Positions 33,442-43,160 are shown, counted from the first letter of the stretch. The stretch: DNA of 64,000 bases from Amnibacterium sp. CER49 (GCF_029846255.1 NZ_JARVWQ010000001.1:1922001-1986000), one strand, 5' to 3'. Program-made: numbers and translations. The notes: generated from the letters alone by a model not told the origin.

Positions 33442-34971
33442 ATGACCGGAACCGCCGAGCGCGTGCAGCGCGCCAAGGCCGGCCGCGGCAGGTCGGGACG
33501 TGTCACCGGCGAGCGCTCCCCGCAGCGTGCGCCGATCGAGCGGCTCTCCGTCCGCGACCGCACGGTCATCGCCGTGCTGCTCGTGGCCGCCTTCGTGGTG
33601 GTGCTCAACGAGACGATCATGACGGTCGCGATCCCGGTGCTCATGAAGGACCTGTCGGTCGATGCGAGCACGGGCCAGTGGCTGTCGACCGGGTTCGTGC
33701 TCACGCTCGCCGTCGTCATCCCCGTCACCGGGTTCCTGCTGCAGCGCATCCGCACACGGCAGGCGTTCCTGCTCGCGATGGGATTGTTCAGCGCGGGCAC
33801 GCTCATCGCCGGGCTCGCGCCCGGCTTCGCCGTGCTGCTCCTCGGCCGCATCGTACAGGGCACGGGCACGGCGGTCATGTTCCCGCTGCTCATGACGACC
33901 GTGATGACGCTCGTGCCCGAGCGCAGTCGGGGCAAGGTGATGGGCAACGTCTCGCTCGTCATCTCGGTGGCGCCCGCGCTCGGGCCCACGATCTCCGGCG
34001 TGATCCTCAGCGTGCTGCCGTGGCGGTTCATCTTCTTCCTCGTGCTGCCCGTCGCGGTCGGGGCGATGATCCTCGGCGCCTGGCTCATGCACGACATCAG
34101 CGAGACCCGCAAGGCGCCCATCGACCTCGTGTCGATCCCGCTCGCCGCGCTCGGCTTCGGAGGCCTCGTCTACGGCCTGAACGCCATCGGCGAGAGCGCC
34201 GGCTCCCGCGGTCACTCACCGCTCGAGATCTGGGTGCCGATCGTGGCCGGGGCCCTCGCGCTCACGGCGTTCCTGCTGCGCCAGGTGCGGCTGCAGCGCA
34301 CCGACCGGGCGCTGCTCGATCTTCGGGCGTTCCACTCCCGCGTCTTCAGCGCGAGCGTGGCCGGCGGGGCGGTGTCGTTCCTCGCGCTGCTCGGCAGCGC
34401 GATCCTGCTGCCCATCTACCTGCAGAACGTGCTGCACGCGACGCCGCTCGTCACCGGCCTGCTCGTGCTGCCGGGCGGTGTGCTGATGGGCGTGCTCGGA
34501 CCCGTCATCGGTCGGCTCTACGACTCGGTGGGTCCCAGGGCGCTGCTGCTGCCCGGCACGGCGATCGGCACCCTGGGCCTCGTCCTGCTCGCGTTCGTGT
34601 CCGAGACCACCCCGCTCTGGTTCGTGCTCGGCGCGCACATGCTGCTCTCGGTCGGCCTCGCCACGATCCTCACGCCGCTGTTCACGGCGGGGCTCGGCGC
34701 GGTGCCGCAGCGCTACACGTCGTACGGATCGGCGATCTTCGCCACGGTCCAGCAGGTCGGCGGTGCGGCCGGCACCGCGCTCGTCGTCACGGTGCTCGCC
34801 GTGCAGACGGCGGCGGCGCGGCTCGACGGGCAGCCCGCTGCTGCGGCTGCCGCATCCGGGGTGCGGCTCGCCTTCGTGCTCGCGGCCATCGTGTTCGCCC
34901 TGACGGCGGTGTTCTCGCTGTTCATCACCCGTCCGGCTGACGCGCCGTCCGGGGCCGTCGCCCACGCCTGA
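33442..34971 (+). CDS. DHA2-family MFS multidrug exporter
   Basis: 509 residues, 14 helices expected. A basic 40-residue N-terminal tail precedes VLLVAAFVVVLNETIMTVAI. LLGRIVQGTGTAVMFPLLMT is motif C-like, and WRFIFFLVLPV is typical of DHA2. The C-terminal half contains LLPGGVLMGVLGPVIGRLYD. GAGGAGGCC precedes the ATG. It sits immediately before two alpha/beta hydrolase genes. The substrate is unknown. Confidence 0.9.
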   Translation: MTGTAERVQRAKAGRGRSGRVTGERSPQRAPIERLSVRDRTVIAVLLVAAFVVVLNETIMTVAIPVLMKDLSVDASTGQWLSTGFVLTLAVVIPVTGFLLQRIRTRQAFLLAMGLFSAGTLIAGLAPGFAVLLLGRIVQGTGTAVMFPLLMTTVMTLVPERSRGKVMGNVSLVISVAPALGPTISGVILSVLPWRFIFFLVLPVAVGAMILGAWLMHDISETRKAPIDLVSIPLAALGFGGLVYGLNAIGESAGSRGHSPLEIWVPIVAGALALTAFLLRQVRLQRTDRALLDLRAFHSRVFSASVAGGAVSFLALLGSAILLPIYLQNVLHATPLVTGLLVLPGGVLMGVLGPVIGRLYDSVGPRALLLPGTAIGTLGLVLLAFVSETTPLWFVLGAHMLLSVGLATILTPLFTAGLGAVPQRYTSYGSAIFATVQQVGGAAGTALVVTVLAVQTAAARLDGQPAAAAAASGVRLAFVLAAIVFALTAVFSLFITRPADAPSGAVAHA

Positions 34972-34972
34972 G

Positions 34973-35716
34973 GTGCGGCGCAGGCGCCGCGCGGCCGATC
35001 GGTTCCGGTACGACGGGCGGACGATGCTCGTGTGGGACGACCAGGGGCCACCCGGTCCGGTGTTCGTGCTCGTCCACGGCATCGGCGTCGGCTCGCGCTA
35101 CTACCGGCGGCTCGCGCCGGTGCTCGCCACAGCCGGTCGCGTGCTGACCGTCGAGCTGCCGGGCTTCCGCGACGCGCCCAAGCCCGGCCGGGTGCAGTCG
35201 GTCGAGGACCACGGCGAGACCGTCGCCGCCCTCGTGGCGCCGCTCGGTCGCCCGGTGGTGCTCGTCGGGCACTCCATGGGCACGCAGATCGTCACCGAGG
35301 TCGCGGCGCGCCGTCCGGAGCTCGTCGAGCGGCTCGTCCTCATCGGTCCGGTCACCGACCCGGTGGCGCCGACCGCGGTCCAGCAGGGCCTGCGGCTCGG
35401 GCGCGACACGCTCCGCGAGCCGCCGCTCGCGAACTGGATCGTGTTCAGCGACTACGCGCGGACCGGGCCGTCCTGGTATCTGAAGACGTTGCCGTCGATG
35501 CTCACGTACGACATGCTCGGCACGCTGCCGCGCGTGCAGGCGCCCGCCGTCGTGATCCGCGGCAGCCGCGACCCGATCGCCCCGCGGCCGTGGGCGCAGC
35601 GCGTCACGGACCTGCTGCCGCACGGTCGCCTGGTCGAGGTGCCGGGCGCCCCGCACGTCGCGATGTTCGTCCGGCCGGAGGCCGTCGCGGCCGCGATCCT
35701 GGGGCGCGACGCATGA
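34973..35716 (+). CDS. Alpha/beta hydrolase
   Basis: 247 residues. The oxyanion region reads FVLVHGIGVGSRYYRRLAPV, the nucleophile elbow GHSMG (Ser about 103), and the late Asp/His are in RGSRDPIAP and GAPHVAM. The GTG begins 1 nt after the exporter stop, and its end overlaps the next gene by 4 nt. The substrate is unknown. Confidence 0.87.
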   Translation: MRRRRRAADRFRYDGRTMLVWDDQGPPGPVFVLVHGIGVGSRYYRRLAPVLATAGRVLTVELPGFRDAPKPGRVQSVEDHGETVAALVAPLGRPVVLVGHSMGTQIVTEVAARRPELVERLVLIGPVTDPVAPTAVQQGLRLGRDTLREPPLANWIVFSDYARTGPSWYLKTLPSMLTYDMLGTLPRVQAPAVVIRGSRDPIAPRPWAQRVTDLLPHGRLVEVPGAPHVAMFVRPEAVAAAILGRDA

Positions 35717-36393
35717 CGCCGCTGCAGAAGGCGCGCTTCTGGGCGCTCGACTACGTCTTCGCCGTCCGATGGCAGCTCGCCGGGCTGCTCGACCGCACCG
35801 ACCCGGGCCGCTACCTCGGCGGCGCGAAGGACCCGGTGCTGCTGATCCCCGGCATCTGGGAGACCTGGCACTTCCTCCGCCCGCTCGCGCTGCACCTGAA
35901 CGCCGCCGGGCACCCCGTGCACGTGCTCGCCTCGCTCGGCTGGAACGGCGCCACCGTCGAGGCGAGCGGCAGGGCCGCGGCCGCCTACGTGCGCGAGCAC
36001 GACCTGCGCGACGTCATCGTCGTCGCGCACAGCAAGGGCGGCCTCATCGGCAAGTGGGCGATGCTCTTCGACGACCCGGAGAGCCGGTTCGCCCGCATGG
36101 TCGCGATCGTCACCCCCTTCAACGGCTCCGCGTACGCCCGTCACCTGCCCCTGAAGAGCCTCCACGCCTTCTCGCCCGACGACCCCACCACCGTGCTGCT
36201 CGGCGCCAACCGGAACGTGAACCGGCGCATCACCTCGGTCTTCGGCGAGTTCGACCCGCACATCCCGGGCGGCTCGGAGCTGCCGGACGCGACGAACGTG
36301 CGGCTGCCGGTCGCCGGGCACTTCCGCATCCTCGCCGATGCCCGCACGCTGGCCGCGCTCGACGAGGCGCTCGCTCGTCCGGTGCGGGACTAG
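35713..36393 (+). CDS. Lipase-like alpha/beta hydrolase
   Basis: 226 residues. VLLIPGIWETWHFLRPLALH is the oxyanion part and VVAHSKGGLIGKWAM the nucleophile elbow (HSKGG). The C-terminal His is in PVAGHFRIL. This is the triacylglycerol-lipase/EstA-like pattern. The ATG overlaps the preceding hydrolase stop. It converges on the CDGSH gene with a 4-nt overlap. Confidence 0.85.
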   Translation: MTPLQKARFWALDYVFAVRWQLAGLLDRTDPGRYLGGAKDPVLLIPGIWETWHFLRPLALHLNAAGHPVHVLASLGWNGATVEASGRAAAAYVREHDLRDVIVVAHSKGGLIGKWAMLFDDPESRFARMVAIVTPFNGSAYARHLPLKSLHAFSPDDPTTVLLGANRNVNRRITSVFGEFDPHIPGGSELPDATNVRLPVAGHFRILADARTLAALDEALARPVRD

Positions 36394-36602
36394 GCGTCGC
36401 CCTCGGGCTCGGTGACGAACCCGATCGCCTTGTGCGTGCCGTCGCAGAACGGCTTGATCGTCGACTTGCCGCAGCGGCAGAGCGCGACCGTGCGGCGGCG
36501 CTGCGGCACGCGGGCGCCGTCGGGGGTCCGGATCTCGATCTCGCCGCGGACGAGCAGCGGCCCGTTCGGGCAGGCGACGATCTGCACGGGGACGTCAGGC
36601 AC
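36390..36602 (-). CDS. CDGSH iron-sulfur domain protein
   Basis: 70 residues. The full CDGSH motif is present: CRCGKSTIKPFCDGTH, with three Cys and one His to hold a 2Fe-2S cluster. Upstream strands (ACPNGPLLVRGEIEI) are typical of the minimal bacterial form. It is last in a three-gene overlapping operon with a glycosyltransferase and a heme-oxygenase-like iron protein. A redox or iron-sensing role is inferred. Confidence 0.93.
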   Translation of the reverse strand: MPDVPVQIVACPNGPLLVRGEIEIRTPDGARVPQRRRTVALCRCGKSTIKPFCDGTHKAIGFVTEPEGDA

Positions 36603-37557
36603 GGCTGCTCCTTGCTCGCAGGGTTCGGGCGGAGTGCGCGGCGAGCACGATGCGCCGGCCGCGGTACGGGACGCCGCCGCGGAGGCGGGCGAGCACCGCG
36701 AGCCAGACGCAGACGGCGCGCTCGGCGAGCCAGAGCGGCGCCCAGAGCGCCGCGGTGGCAGGGAAGAAGCGGGTGCCGCCGGCGCGGCGGCGGCCGGCCT
36801 CGGCGAGCAGCGCGACCCCCACCGCGCCCGCCAGGAGCCGGACGGGCCGGCGGCCGGCCCAGACCGCCGCCGGCAGGAGCGCGAGCTCCGTCACGAGCCG
36901 CGGCGGCTGCGCGAGGTCGTCGTACGCCTGCCGCACCCGCTGCTCGAGGAAGTGCTGCAGGGTCGGGGGACGCCGCACGACCGGCACCCCGTCGAGGCGG
37001 GCCTCCCGCCCGCCTGCGGCGCGGATCGTGCGGATGAGCTCGAGGTTCTCGAACAGCGCGTGCCCGTCGTAGCCGCCGGCGGCGAGCAGCACCGCGCGCC
37101 GGATCCCGACGGTGCCGGGGTAGTCCCCGCCGAATGCGCGGTTCACCAGCGTGCGGCCGGTGTCCCAGCGGGCGTGCCACGGCATCGGGTCGAACACGTT
37201 CTGCGGGCGGACGAGATCGGCATGGTCGAGCGCGCCCACCACGGCCGCGAGCCCCTCCGCGTCGTAGCGGACGTCGTCGTCCGCGAGCACGACGGCGTCG
37301 TGGCGGGCTGCGCGCACGCCGGTCATGACGCCGGCGACCTTGCCGTTCGGGCCGGCCCACGGCTCGACCGGGAGGTGCCGCACCGCGGGCGGCAGCGCTA
37401 CGGCATGGGCGGCGAACAGCGCGGGGGAGGAGCCGTCGACGACGGTGACCTCCGCGATGGTCACGAGCCGCTCGAGGTGCCCCACGAGGTCGCGGAGCGC
37501 CGTGTCGTCGGTCCAGGCGAGCGGCACCACGACCTCCGCCCGCAGCCGCTCGCTCAC
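36595..37557 (-). CDS. Family 2 glycosyltransferase
   Basis: 320 residues. RAEVVVPLAWTDDTALRDLV, EVTVVDGSS, VVLADDDVRYD (metal-binding DxD) and the later PRLV... region with two membrane segments (AGAVGVALLAEAG; ALWAPLWLAERAVCVWLAVL) fit membrane-attached GT2 enzymes. The GTG overlaps the upstream stop by 4 nt. The acceptor is unknown. Confidence 0.85.
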   Translation of the reverse strand: MSERLRAEVVVPLAWTDDTALRDLVGHLERLVTIAEVTVVDGSSPALFAAHAVALPPAVRHLPVEPWAGPNGKVAGVMTGVRAARHDAVVLADDDVRYDAEGLAAVVGALDHADLVRPQNVFDPMPWHARWDTGRTLVNRAFGGDYPGTVGIRRAVLLAAGGYDGHALFENLELIRTIRAAGGREARLDGVPVVRRPPTLQHFLEQRVRQAYDDLAQPPRLVTELALLPAAVWAGRRPVRLLAGAVGVALLAEAGRRRAGGTRFFPATAALWAPLWLAERAVCVWLAVLARLRGGVPYRGRRIVLAAHSARTLRARSSRA

Positions 37558-38603
37558 GGCACGGGTGCGCGCAGCGACGACTCGCCCGCCGTCCAGCGCT
37601 CGAGGATCCACGCGCCCGCCCGGCCGTCCATCTCGAGGCAGGCGGCCGCGCCGAAGAGCACGTCGTCGAGCAGCGCAGGCTCGCCCTCGACGAGGCCGCC
37701 GGCGAGGTCGCGGGCGGCGATCTGCTCGTGCACCGCGTCGGCCTCGACGTGCTCGTCGAAGTACCACGTCGCCTCCTCGTCGAACCCGTGGCGGCGGAAG
37801 CCGTTGCCGTACTGCCGGTTCGGCAGCGACGAGGTCATCTCGAAGGCGGCGAGGTGGCCGACGTTCGCGCCGCGGAGGCGCCGGTGCAGCCCGAAGAGCG
37901 ACATGGTGTTCAGGGACGCGAGGGTGACGGCGGGCACGAGGTCGAGGTAGGCGCCGACCGCGTCGTCGAGGCCGAGGGCGCGCATGGTGCGGGCGAAGAT
38001 CGCCGAGTGGATGCGGCCGGGGCGGCCGCCGCCGTACTCGTCGGACTGGATCTCGACGAGGGCCGCCTTCGCCCGGCCGGTGAGGCGCGGGATGCCGAAG
38101 CTGTGCGGGTCCGCCTCCTTCAGCGTGTAGATGGAGCGCTGCACGAGGAACTCGCGCAGCTGCTCGAGCGTGGCCTTGCGCGCGACGTAGCGGGACAGGC
38201 TGGGGCCGGAGTCCTCGCCGGTGAGGGCGAACAGCGCCTCGGCGACGGCCGCGGCTGTCGGCTCCGGCCGCTCGGGCACGCGGACGACGGCGCGGATCGC
38301 GGCCTCGAGGTCGCGCTCGATGCGGGCTCGTGCAGCGAGCAGCTGCGGCGACCACTCGAGCCCGTCGTCGACGCCCGCGAGACCGCCGTAGTGGAGCTCG
38401 TAGAGCAGGAGGAGGGCGAGCTGCAGGTCCTCGTCACCGAGGATGTCGGCGGTGTCGGCGAGGGCGCGGTCGACGGCGTCGTCGAGACCGTTCGCCTCGC
38501 CCTGCAGGGCGTCGAGGACCGCGCCGCTCGCTGCGCCCCGGGGTGCGGGGAGCGGCATCGGGCGCTGCTGCAACACGTCGTCGTGGAGCAAGGTGGCGGG
38601 CAT
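37554..38603 (-). CDS. Iron-containing redox enzyme family (heme-oxygenase-like fold)
   Basis: 349 residues, mostly helical. LALLLLYELHYGGLAGVDDG, EIQSDEYGGGRPGRIHSAIF, HLAAFEMTSSLPNRQYGNGF and FDEEATWYFDEHVEADAVHE carry the E/H/D ligands expected of diiron heme-oxygenase-like oxidases. The reaction is unknown. It is first in the operon with a GT2 and a CDGSH protein. TACGGT lies 6 nt upstream of the ATG. Confidence 0.82.
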   Translation of the reverse strand: MPATLLHDDVLQQRPMPLPAPRGAASGAVLDALQGEANGLDDAVDRALADTADILGDEDLQLALLLLYELHYGGLAGVDDGLEWSPQLLAARARIERDLEAAIRAVVRVPERPEPTAAAVAEALFALTGEDSGPSLSRYVARKATLEQLREFLVQRSIYTLKEADPHSFGIPRLTGRAKAALVEIQSDEYGGGRPGRIHSAIFARTMRALGLDDAVGAYLDLVPAVTLASLNTMSLFGLHRRLRGANVGHLAAFEMTSSLPNRQYGNGFRRHGFDEEATWYFDEHVEADAVHEQIAARDLAGGLVEGEPALLDDVLFGAAACLEMDGRAGAWILERWTAGESSLRAPVP

Positions 38604-38722
38604 GGTTCCACCGTAGGAATGTTCGAGGGGAACGGGCTGGGCCTTGCCCGAGTACGGAGCGGGCGCTAGGGGAGCGGGGGACCGGCGACCGTGGACCGCC
38701 GAGGCGAGCGCCTGGGTACGCG

Positions 38723-39541
38723 TCAGGCGGACAGCCGCGCGGCGACGATGGTGAGGTCGTCGTGCACCTTGCTGCCGGCGTCCTGCAGCCGATCGGCCTG
38801 CTCCGTCTCCGCCGCGCGCACCATGTCCGCGATCCCGCGCAGGTCGCCGACGAGGGATCGGCGCGCGAGGTCCTGCGGCGTCGCCACGCCGAGCAGGTCG
38901 TAGGCGCGGGTCGCGCCGTCGCTGCAGGCGATCACGCCGGTGAGTGCCGTCAGTGGGGTAGCGCCGGTCAGCGCGTGCCGCGCCGCGTCCGGGTCGTCCT
39001 GCGCGCACCAGAAGCCGCCCTGCCGGTTGCGCGAGGCCTCGACCGCCCGCCGTGCGGCATGCCGTCGGTCCGCGGGGCCGCGGGCCGCGATGCCGGCCGC
39101 GACCTCGGCGGCGACCGCGGCGCGCACGACCCCCTCGAGCCGCTCGTCGGTGATGGGCACGACCGGCCCGTGCCGCGGCACGACCAGCAGCGAGGCGTCG
39201 CAGAGCACGAGGTGCTCGAGACGATCACCGCTGACGCGCCACGCGGCGACGGTCGCGCTCGGGGAGCCGGCCCTGAGGTCGCAGGTGCCGGCGTGGGCAT
39301 CGCGCACGAACGCGATGGAGTCCCCGAGCGCGTCCCCCATCGTCCCCGACCGCTCAGCGAGCCGAGCGGCGAGCTCGTCGGCGAGGAAACGCGCGAACCA
39401 GGCGACGCTGTGCCGGCACCCGGCCCGCAGCTCCTTCGGCAGCCCGGCGCCGTCGACGACGACTCCGATCCCGTTCCCGAGCGCGAAGGCGTCCTCGTTC
39501 GGCGCCGCGAGGTCGGCGGGGACGGTGATCGTGCGGCTCAT
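38723..39541 (-). CDS. PP2C-family protein phosphatase
   Basis: 272 residues. Metal-binding aspartates are in NEDAFALGNGIGVVVDGAG, IACSDGATRAYDLLG and HDDLTIVAA, so it should be an active Ser/Thr phosphatase. There is no membrane segment. The start was placed at MSRTITVPADLAAPNEDAFA; TTGGAT lies 6 nt before it. The Ser/Thr kinase at 62.4 kb is a possible but unlinked partner. Confidence 0.8.
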   Translation of the reverse strand: MSRTITVPADLAAPNEDAFALGNGIGVVVDGAGLPKELRAGCRHSVAWFARFLADELAARLAERSGTMGDALGDSIAFVRDAHAGTCDLRAGSPSATVAAWRVSGDRLEHLVLCDASLLVVPRHGPVVPITDERLEGVVRAAVAAEVAAGIAARGPADRRHAARRAVEASRNRQGGFWCAQDDPDAARHALTGATPLTALTGVIACSDGATRAYDLLGVATPQDLARRSLVGDLRGIADMVRAAETEQADRLQDAGSKVHDDLTIVAARLSA

Positions 39542-39628
39542 CGCACGATCCAAGCAGGGGCGGACGCTCCGGCTGCCCGTCCGCTCGGCGCCGCCCCTCG
39601 CGCTGCTGATCGTCGTGGCAGCGGCGGC

Positions 39629-41062
39629 TCACCGCACGAGCCGTTCCAGGTCCCGCCGCCCGACCGGTGCCACCAGCGTGTACAGCGGCCGGCGGATCCA
39701 GATCGCGCCGGTCTCGCGGTGCTCCTGCCGGTTCGCGAAGCGGTAGCGGAACATCCGCACCCGGATCAGGGCGGGTGGACGCCCGCCGAACGGGTCGACG
39801 CGCACGTGCTTCAGGATCAGCGGATCGGCCTCGAGCAGCCGCAGCAGCAGCGCCGCGAACCAGCGGTCGCGGGCGGCGCCGAGCGGCACGAACCAGAGCA
39901 GCCAGTCGAGCCGCAGGTGGTACGGCGCGAACCATCCGGGGCGCCGCTGCGGATCACCGGGCTTGCCGAAGAACTCGTACTCCCGCCAGTCGCCCTCGCC
40001 GGGCTCGGAGGTGGCGGCGCCCTCGATCAGCACCTCGTCGCGGTCGCGCGTCACGCTGCCGAAGGCGCCGTAGGCGTTGCCGAGGTGCCACCGGTTGAAG
40101 CTCGCGTTCATGAGCTGGTCCCGGGAGAGCAGGTTGACCGCCGGGCGGTAGGCGACGACGAGCAGCAGGGCGGCGGCCGCGGTCGTGACGACGAGCCAGT
40201 ACGTCGGCAGCGCCGTGCCCGCCGGCGGCGAGGCGACCGGCAGGAGCAGGCGGGCCTGCGCGTCGCCGATCCCCGCGAAGGCGAGCACGATGGTCAGCCA
40301 GTTCAGCCAGGCGAAGTTGCCGGTGACGACGAGCCAGAGCTGGGTGAGGATCACCACCGCCGCCCCGACGGACGCGATCGGCTGCGGCAGGAACAGCAGC
40401 ACGGGCGCGATGAGCTGCGCGACGTGGTTGCCGAGCACCTCGAGTCGGTGCCACCACCTCGGCGCGAGGTGCGCGAGCCGGCTGAACGGGTTCGGCATCG
40501 GCTGCGTCTCGTGGTGGTAGTAGAGCGCCGTGAGGTCGCGCCAGGCGACGTCGCCGCGCAGCTTGATGAGACCCGCACCGAACTCGAGCCGGAACACGAG
40601 CCAGAGCACGGCGAGCAGGATCAGCCGCGGTGGCGGGCTGCCGTCCGCGCCGAGGAACGCGACCGTGAAGCCCGCCTCGAGCAGCAGGCTCTCCCAGCCG
40701 AAGCCGTAGAACGTGCCGCCCACGTTCACGACGGACATGGCGAGGAACCAGAGCGCGAGGAACGCGACCATCGGCACCCAGTCGGGTCCGGTCTGCGGCA
40801 GTCCGAGCACGAGGAGCGCGGCGACGACGACGCCCGTCCAGCAGACCGCGGCGAGCCGGCGGTCGGTGTAGCCCCAGCGGAACAGCGTGAAGCCGCGCCA
40901 GAAGCGCCGGTCGGCGGACGGCACCGGCAGGAGGCCCCGCTCCCCGAGCAGCGCCGGGAACTGCAGGGCGGTGCTCACGAAGGACACGATGAAGACGGCG
41001 GCGACGCCGCGCTGCAGCACCTGCCGCGCGAGCTCCGCGTCCGTCGCCGCGAACCACCCCAT
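39629..41062 (-). CDS. Lipase maturation factor family protein
   Basis: 477 residues with about 8-9 membrane helices. GWFAATDAELARQVLQRGVA, TLFRWGYTDRRLAAVCWTGV, LLEAGFTVAFLG and RLEFGAGLIKLRGD are family landmarks, and the soluble C terminus WREYEFFGKPGDPQRRPGWF is typical. In animals LMF1 folds lipases; bacterial roles are unknown. TACGGT lies 9 nt upstream of the ATG. Confidence 0.88.
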   Translation of the reverse strand: MGWFAATDAELARQVLQRGVAAVFIVSFVSTALQFPALLGERGLLPVPSADRRFWRGFTLFRWGYTDRRLAAVCWTGVVVAALLVLGLPQTGPDWVPMVAFLALWFLAMSVVNVGGTFYGFGWESLLLEAGFTVAFLGADGSPPPRLILLAVLWLVFRLEFGAGLIKLRGDVAWRDLTALYYHHETQPMPNPFSRLAHLAPRWWHRLEVLGNHVAQLIAPVLLFLPQPIASVGAAVVILTQLWLVVTGNFAWLNWLTIVLAFAGIGDAQARLLLPVASPPAGTALPTYWLVVTTAAAALLLVVAYRPAVNLLSRDQLMNASFNRWHLGNAYGAFGSVTRDRDEVLIEGAATSEPGEGDWREYEFFGKPGDPQRRPGWFAPYHLRLDWLLWFVPLGAARDRWFAALLLRLLEADPLILKHVRVDPFGGRPPALIRVRMFRYRFANRQEHRETGAIWIRRPLYTLVAPVGRRDLERLVR

Positions 41063-41161
41063 GCCATCGGGACCGTAGTGCCGCGACCCCGGCGGCGGAA
41101 CCCGGGGGACTTCCGCAGCCGCAGGGGCGAGACTGTGCGGATCCCGCACCCGGAGGTCGCC

Positions 41162-42301
41162 TTGGAGGGTCCACCCGCCGCCCGCTCCGGCCGCCTGGCC
41201 GTGCGCCGCCTGCACCACAGCGGACCCCGGCCGCTCCGGGTGCTGCTGCTCGGCGACCGCGCGGTCGTCGGCGATCCCGGGCCCCGGCACGCCGAGACGC
41301 TCGCCGACCGCCTCGTCGACCGGCTGTGGCTCACCCTGCGCCGCGGTGTCGACCTCGACGTGCTCACCGACCTCACCCCGGTGCTCCGCGCGGTGCGGGG
41401 CGCGTTCGACGCCTGGCGGCTGTGGCGCTACGACGCCGTGGTGATCGCGCTGCCCGCCGAGCCCGGGGCGCTGAAGCACGTGCGCCTGCGCCACCACCTG
41501 TCGGAGCTGCTCGACGAGGTGCTCGCCGACGCCGCCGGCACCGCGAGCCTCGTGCTCGCCTCGCCGGTGCCGCGCTCGAGGCACGCGGCGAAGCCCTTCC
41601 CGGTGGAGGAGCTGCTGGGTGCTGCACCGAGCGACCGGATCGTGGCCTGCCCGGTCCTCGAGGCCGACGACGCCCGCGCCTGGGCCGCCGCCGTGGCCGA
41701 GCGGCTCGCGCCGCTCCTGCCCGCGCCCGACAGAGCCCCCGCCCCCGACAGCGCCGCAGCCCTGCGCGACCGGCCGGACGACGAGGCCGAGCGGCAGCGG
41801 GCGCTCGACGCCCTCGGCATCGTCGAGAGCGCGCCCGATCCACGGTTCGACGACCTCGTCGAGCTCGCCCGCACGGCGTTCGGCGCCCAGTCGGCGGAGA
41901 TCAACTTCCTCGACCGCGACCGGCAGTGGAAGATGGCGGTCGCCGGCGCCGAGCGCGGCGAGCAGCCGCGCTCGACGTCCTTCTGCAACCTCACCATCCA
42001 GTCGGCCGAGCCGACCGTCATCGAGGACGCCCGGCTGCATCCCCTGCTCCGTCTCGCGCCCGCGGTGCGCGGGCCGCGCGCGGTGCGCTTCTACGCGGCG
42101 TACCCGATCGAGAGCGCCGACGGCTACCGCGTCGGCTCGCTCTGCATCTACGACTCCGAGCCGCGAGCCGCCGAGGCGGTGAACCTCGACGTGCTGCGCG
42201 ACCTCGCGCTGCTCGCGCAGGCCGAGCTGACCGGCGTCGACACGGGGCCGATCGACAGCCCGCTGACGTCGTCGGGGGCCGGAGGGACGATGGGACGGTG
42301 A
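41162..42301 (+). CDS. SGNH-like plus GAF domain protein
   Basis: 379 residues from a TTG preceded by GGAGG. Residues about 20-180 (LRVLLLGDRAVVGDPGPRHA...) resemble an SGNH hydrolase fold, but the GDS serine is missing (GDRAVVG), so it is probably inactive. Residues about 215-365 form a GAF domain (RFDDLVELARTAFGAQSAEI, SFCNLTIQSAEPTVIEDARL, YPIESADGYRVGSLCIYD). The same GAF subtype is fused to the kinase at 62.5 kb. GTG 41135 is an alternative start. It overlaps the rhodanese gene by 4 nt. Confidence 0.72.
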   Translation: MEGPPAARSGRLAVRRLHHSGPRPLRVLLLGDRAVVGDPGPRHAETLADRLVDRLWLTLRRGVDLDVLTDLTPVLRAVRGAFDAWRLWRYDAVVIALPAEPGALKHVRLRHHLSELLDEVLADAAGTASLVLASPVPRSRHAAKPFPVEELLGAAPSDRIVACPVLEADDARAWAAAVAERLAPLLPAPDRAPAPDSAAALRDRPDDEAERQRALDALGIVESAPDPRFDDLVELARTAFGAQSAEINFLDRDRQWKMAVAGAERGEQPRSTSFCNLTIQSAEPTVIEDARLHPLLRLAPAVRGPRAVRFYAAYPIESADGYRVGSLCIYDSEPRAAEAVNLDVLRDLALLAQAELTGVDTGPIDSPLTSSGAGGTMGR

Positions 42302-43131
42302 GCGTCCTCGTCTCCGCCGCGGATCTCGCGGCCGACCTCCGCGATCCCCGTCTCGTGCTCCTCGACGTGCGCTGGCGCCTCGATGCGCCGGACGGCCGGC
42401 CCGCGTACCGCGAGGCGCACGTCCCCGGGGCCGTCTACGTCGACCTCGACGGCGAGCTCGCGGCACCGCCCTCGGGCCAGGCGGGCCGGCACCCCCTGCC
42501 CCCGATCGAGGTCCTGCAGGCGGCGGCGCAGCGCTGGGGCGTCCGCGCCACCAGTCGCGTGATCGCGTACGACGACCTCGGCGGCATGTCCGCCGCCCGC
42601 GCCTGGTGGCTGCTGAAGCACGCCGGGCTGCAGGACGTGCAGCTGCTCGACGGCGGCCTCACCGCGTGGCGCGACGCGGGGCTGCCCACGGAGACGGGCG
42701 ACGTCGAGCCCGTGCCCGGCGACGTCGAGCTCACCTACGGCGCGATGCCGGTGCTCCGCCTCGATCAGGCCGCGGCGCTGCCCGGCGAGGGAGTGCTCGT
42801 CGACGCCCGCGCGGGGGAGCGCTACCGCGGCGAGACCGAGCCGATCGACCCCCGCGCCGGCCACATCCCGGGCGCGGTGAGCGCGCCGACCACCGGCAAC
42901 CTCGGCCACGACCGCCGCTTCCTGCCGCCCGAGGTGCTGCGGCAGCGGTTCCTCGACCTCGGGGTGCGCCCCGACGCACCCGTCGCCGCGTACTGCGGCT
43001 CCGGCGTGACGGCGGCCCACGAGGTCGCGGCGCTCATGATCGCGGGCTTCGAGCCGGCCCTCTACCCGGGCTCATGGAGCCAGTGGTCGAACCGCGACGA
43101 CCTGCCGGTCGCGACCGGCGCCGAGCCCTGA
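42298..43131 (+). CDS. Two-domain sulfurtransferase (rhodanese)
   Basis: 277 residues. The first rhodanese domain (VLLDVRWRLDAPDGRPAYRE, HVPGAVYVDLD) is inactive, as is usual. The second has the catalytic loop YCGSGVTA with Cys233. RAGHIPGAVSAPTTGNL is conserved. It transfers sulfur from thiosulfate or mercaptopyruvate. The GTG overlaps the GAF protein stop. A hairpin follows. Confidence 0.93.
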   Translation: MSVLVSAADLAADLRDPRLVLLDVRWRLDAPDGRPAYREAHVPGAVYVDLDGELAAPPSGQAGRHPLPPIEVLQAAAQRWGVRATSRVIAYDDLGGMSAARAWWLLKHAGLQDVQLLDGGLTAWRDAGLPTETGDVEPVPGDVELTYGAMPVLRLDQAAALPGEGVLVDARAGERYRGETEPIDPRAGHIPGAVSAPTTGNLGHDRRFLPPEVLRQRFLDLGVRPDAPVAAYCGSGVTAAHEVAALMIAGFEPALYPGSWSQWSNRDDLPVATGAEP

Positions 43132-43160
43132 CCCGCACCTGACCGAAGGGCGGAGGAATC

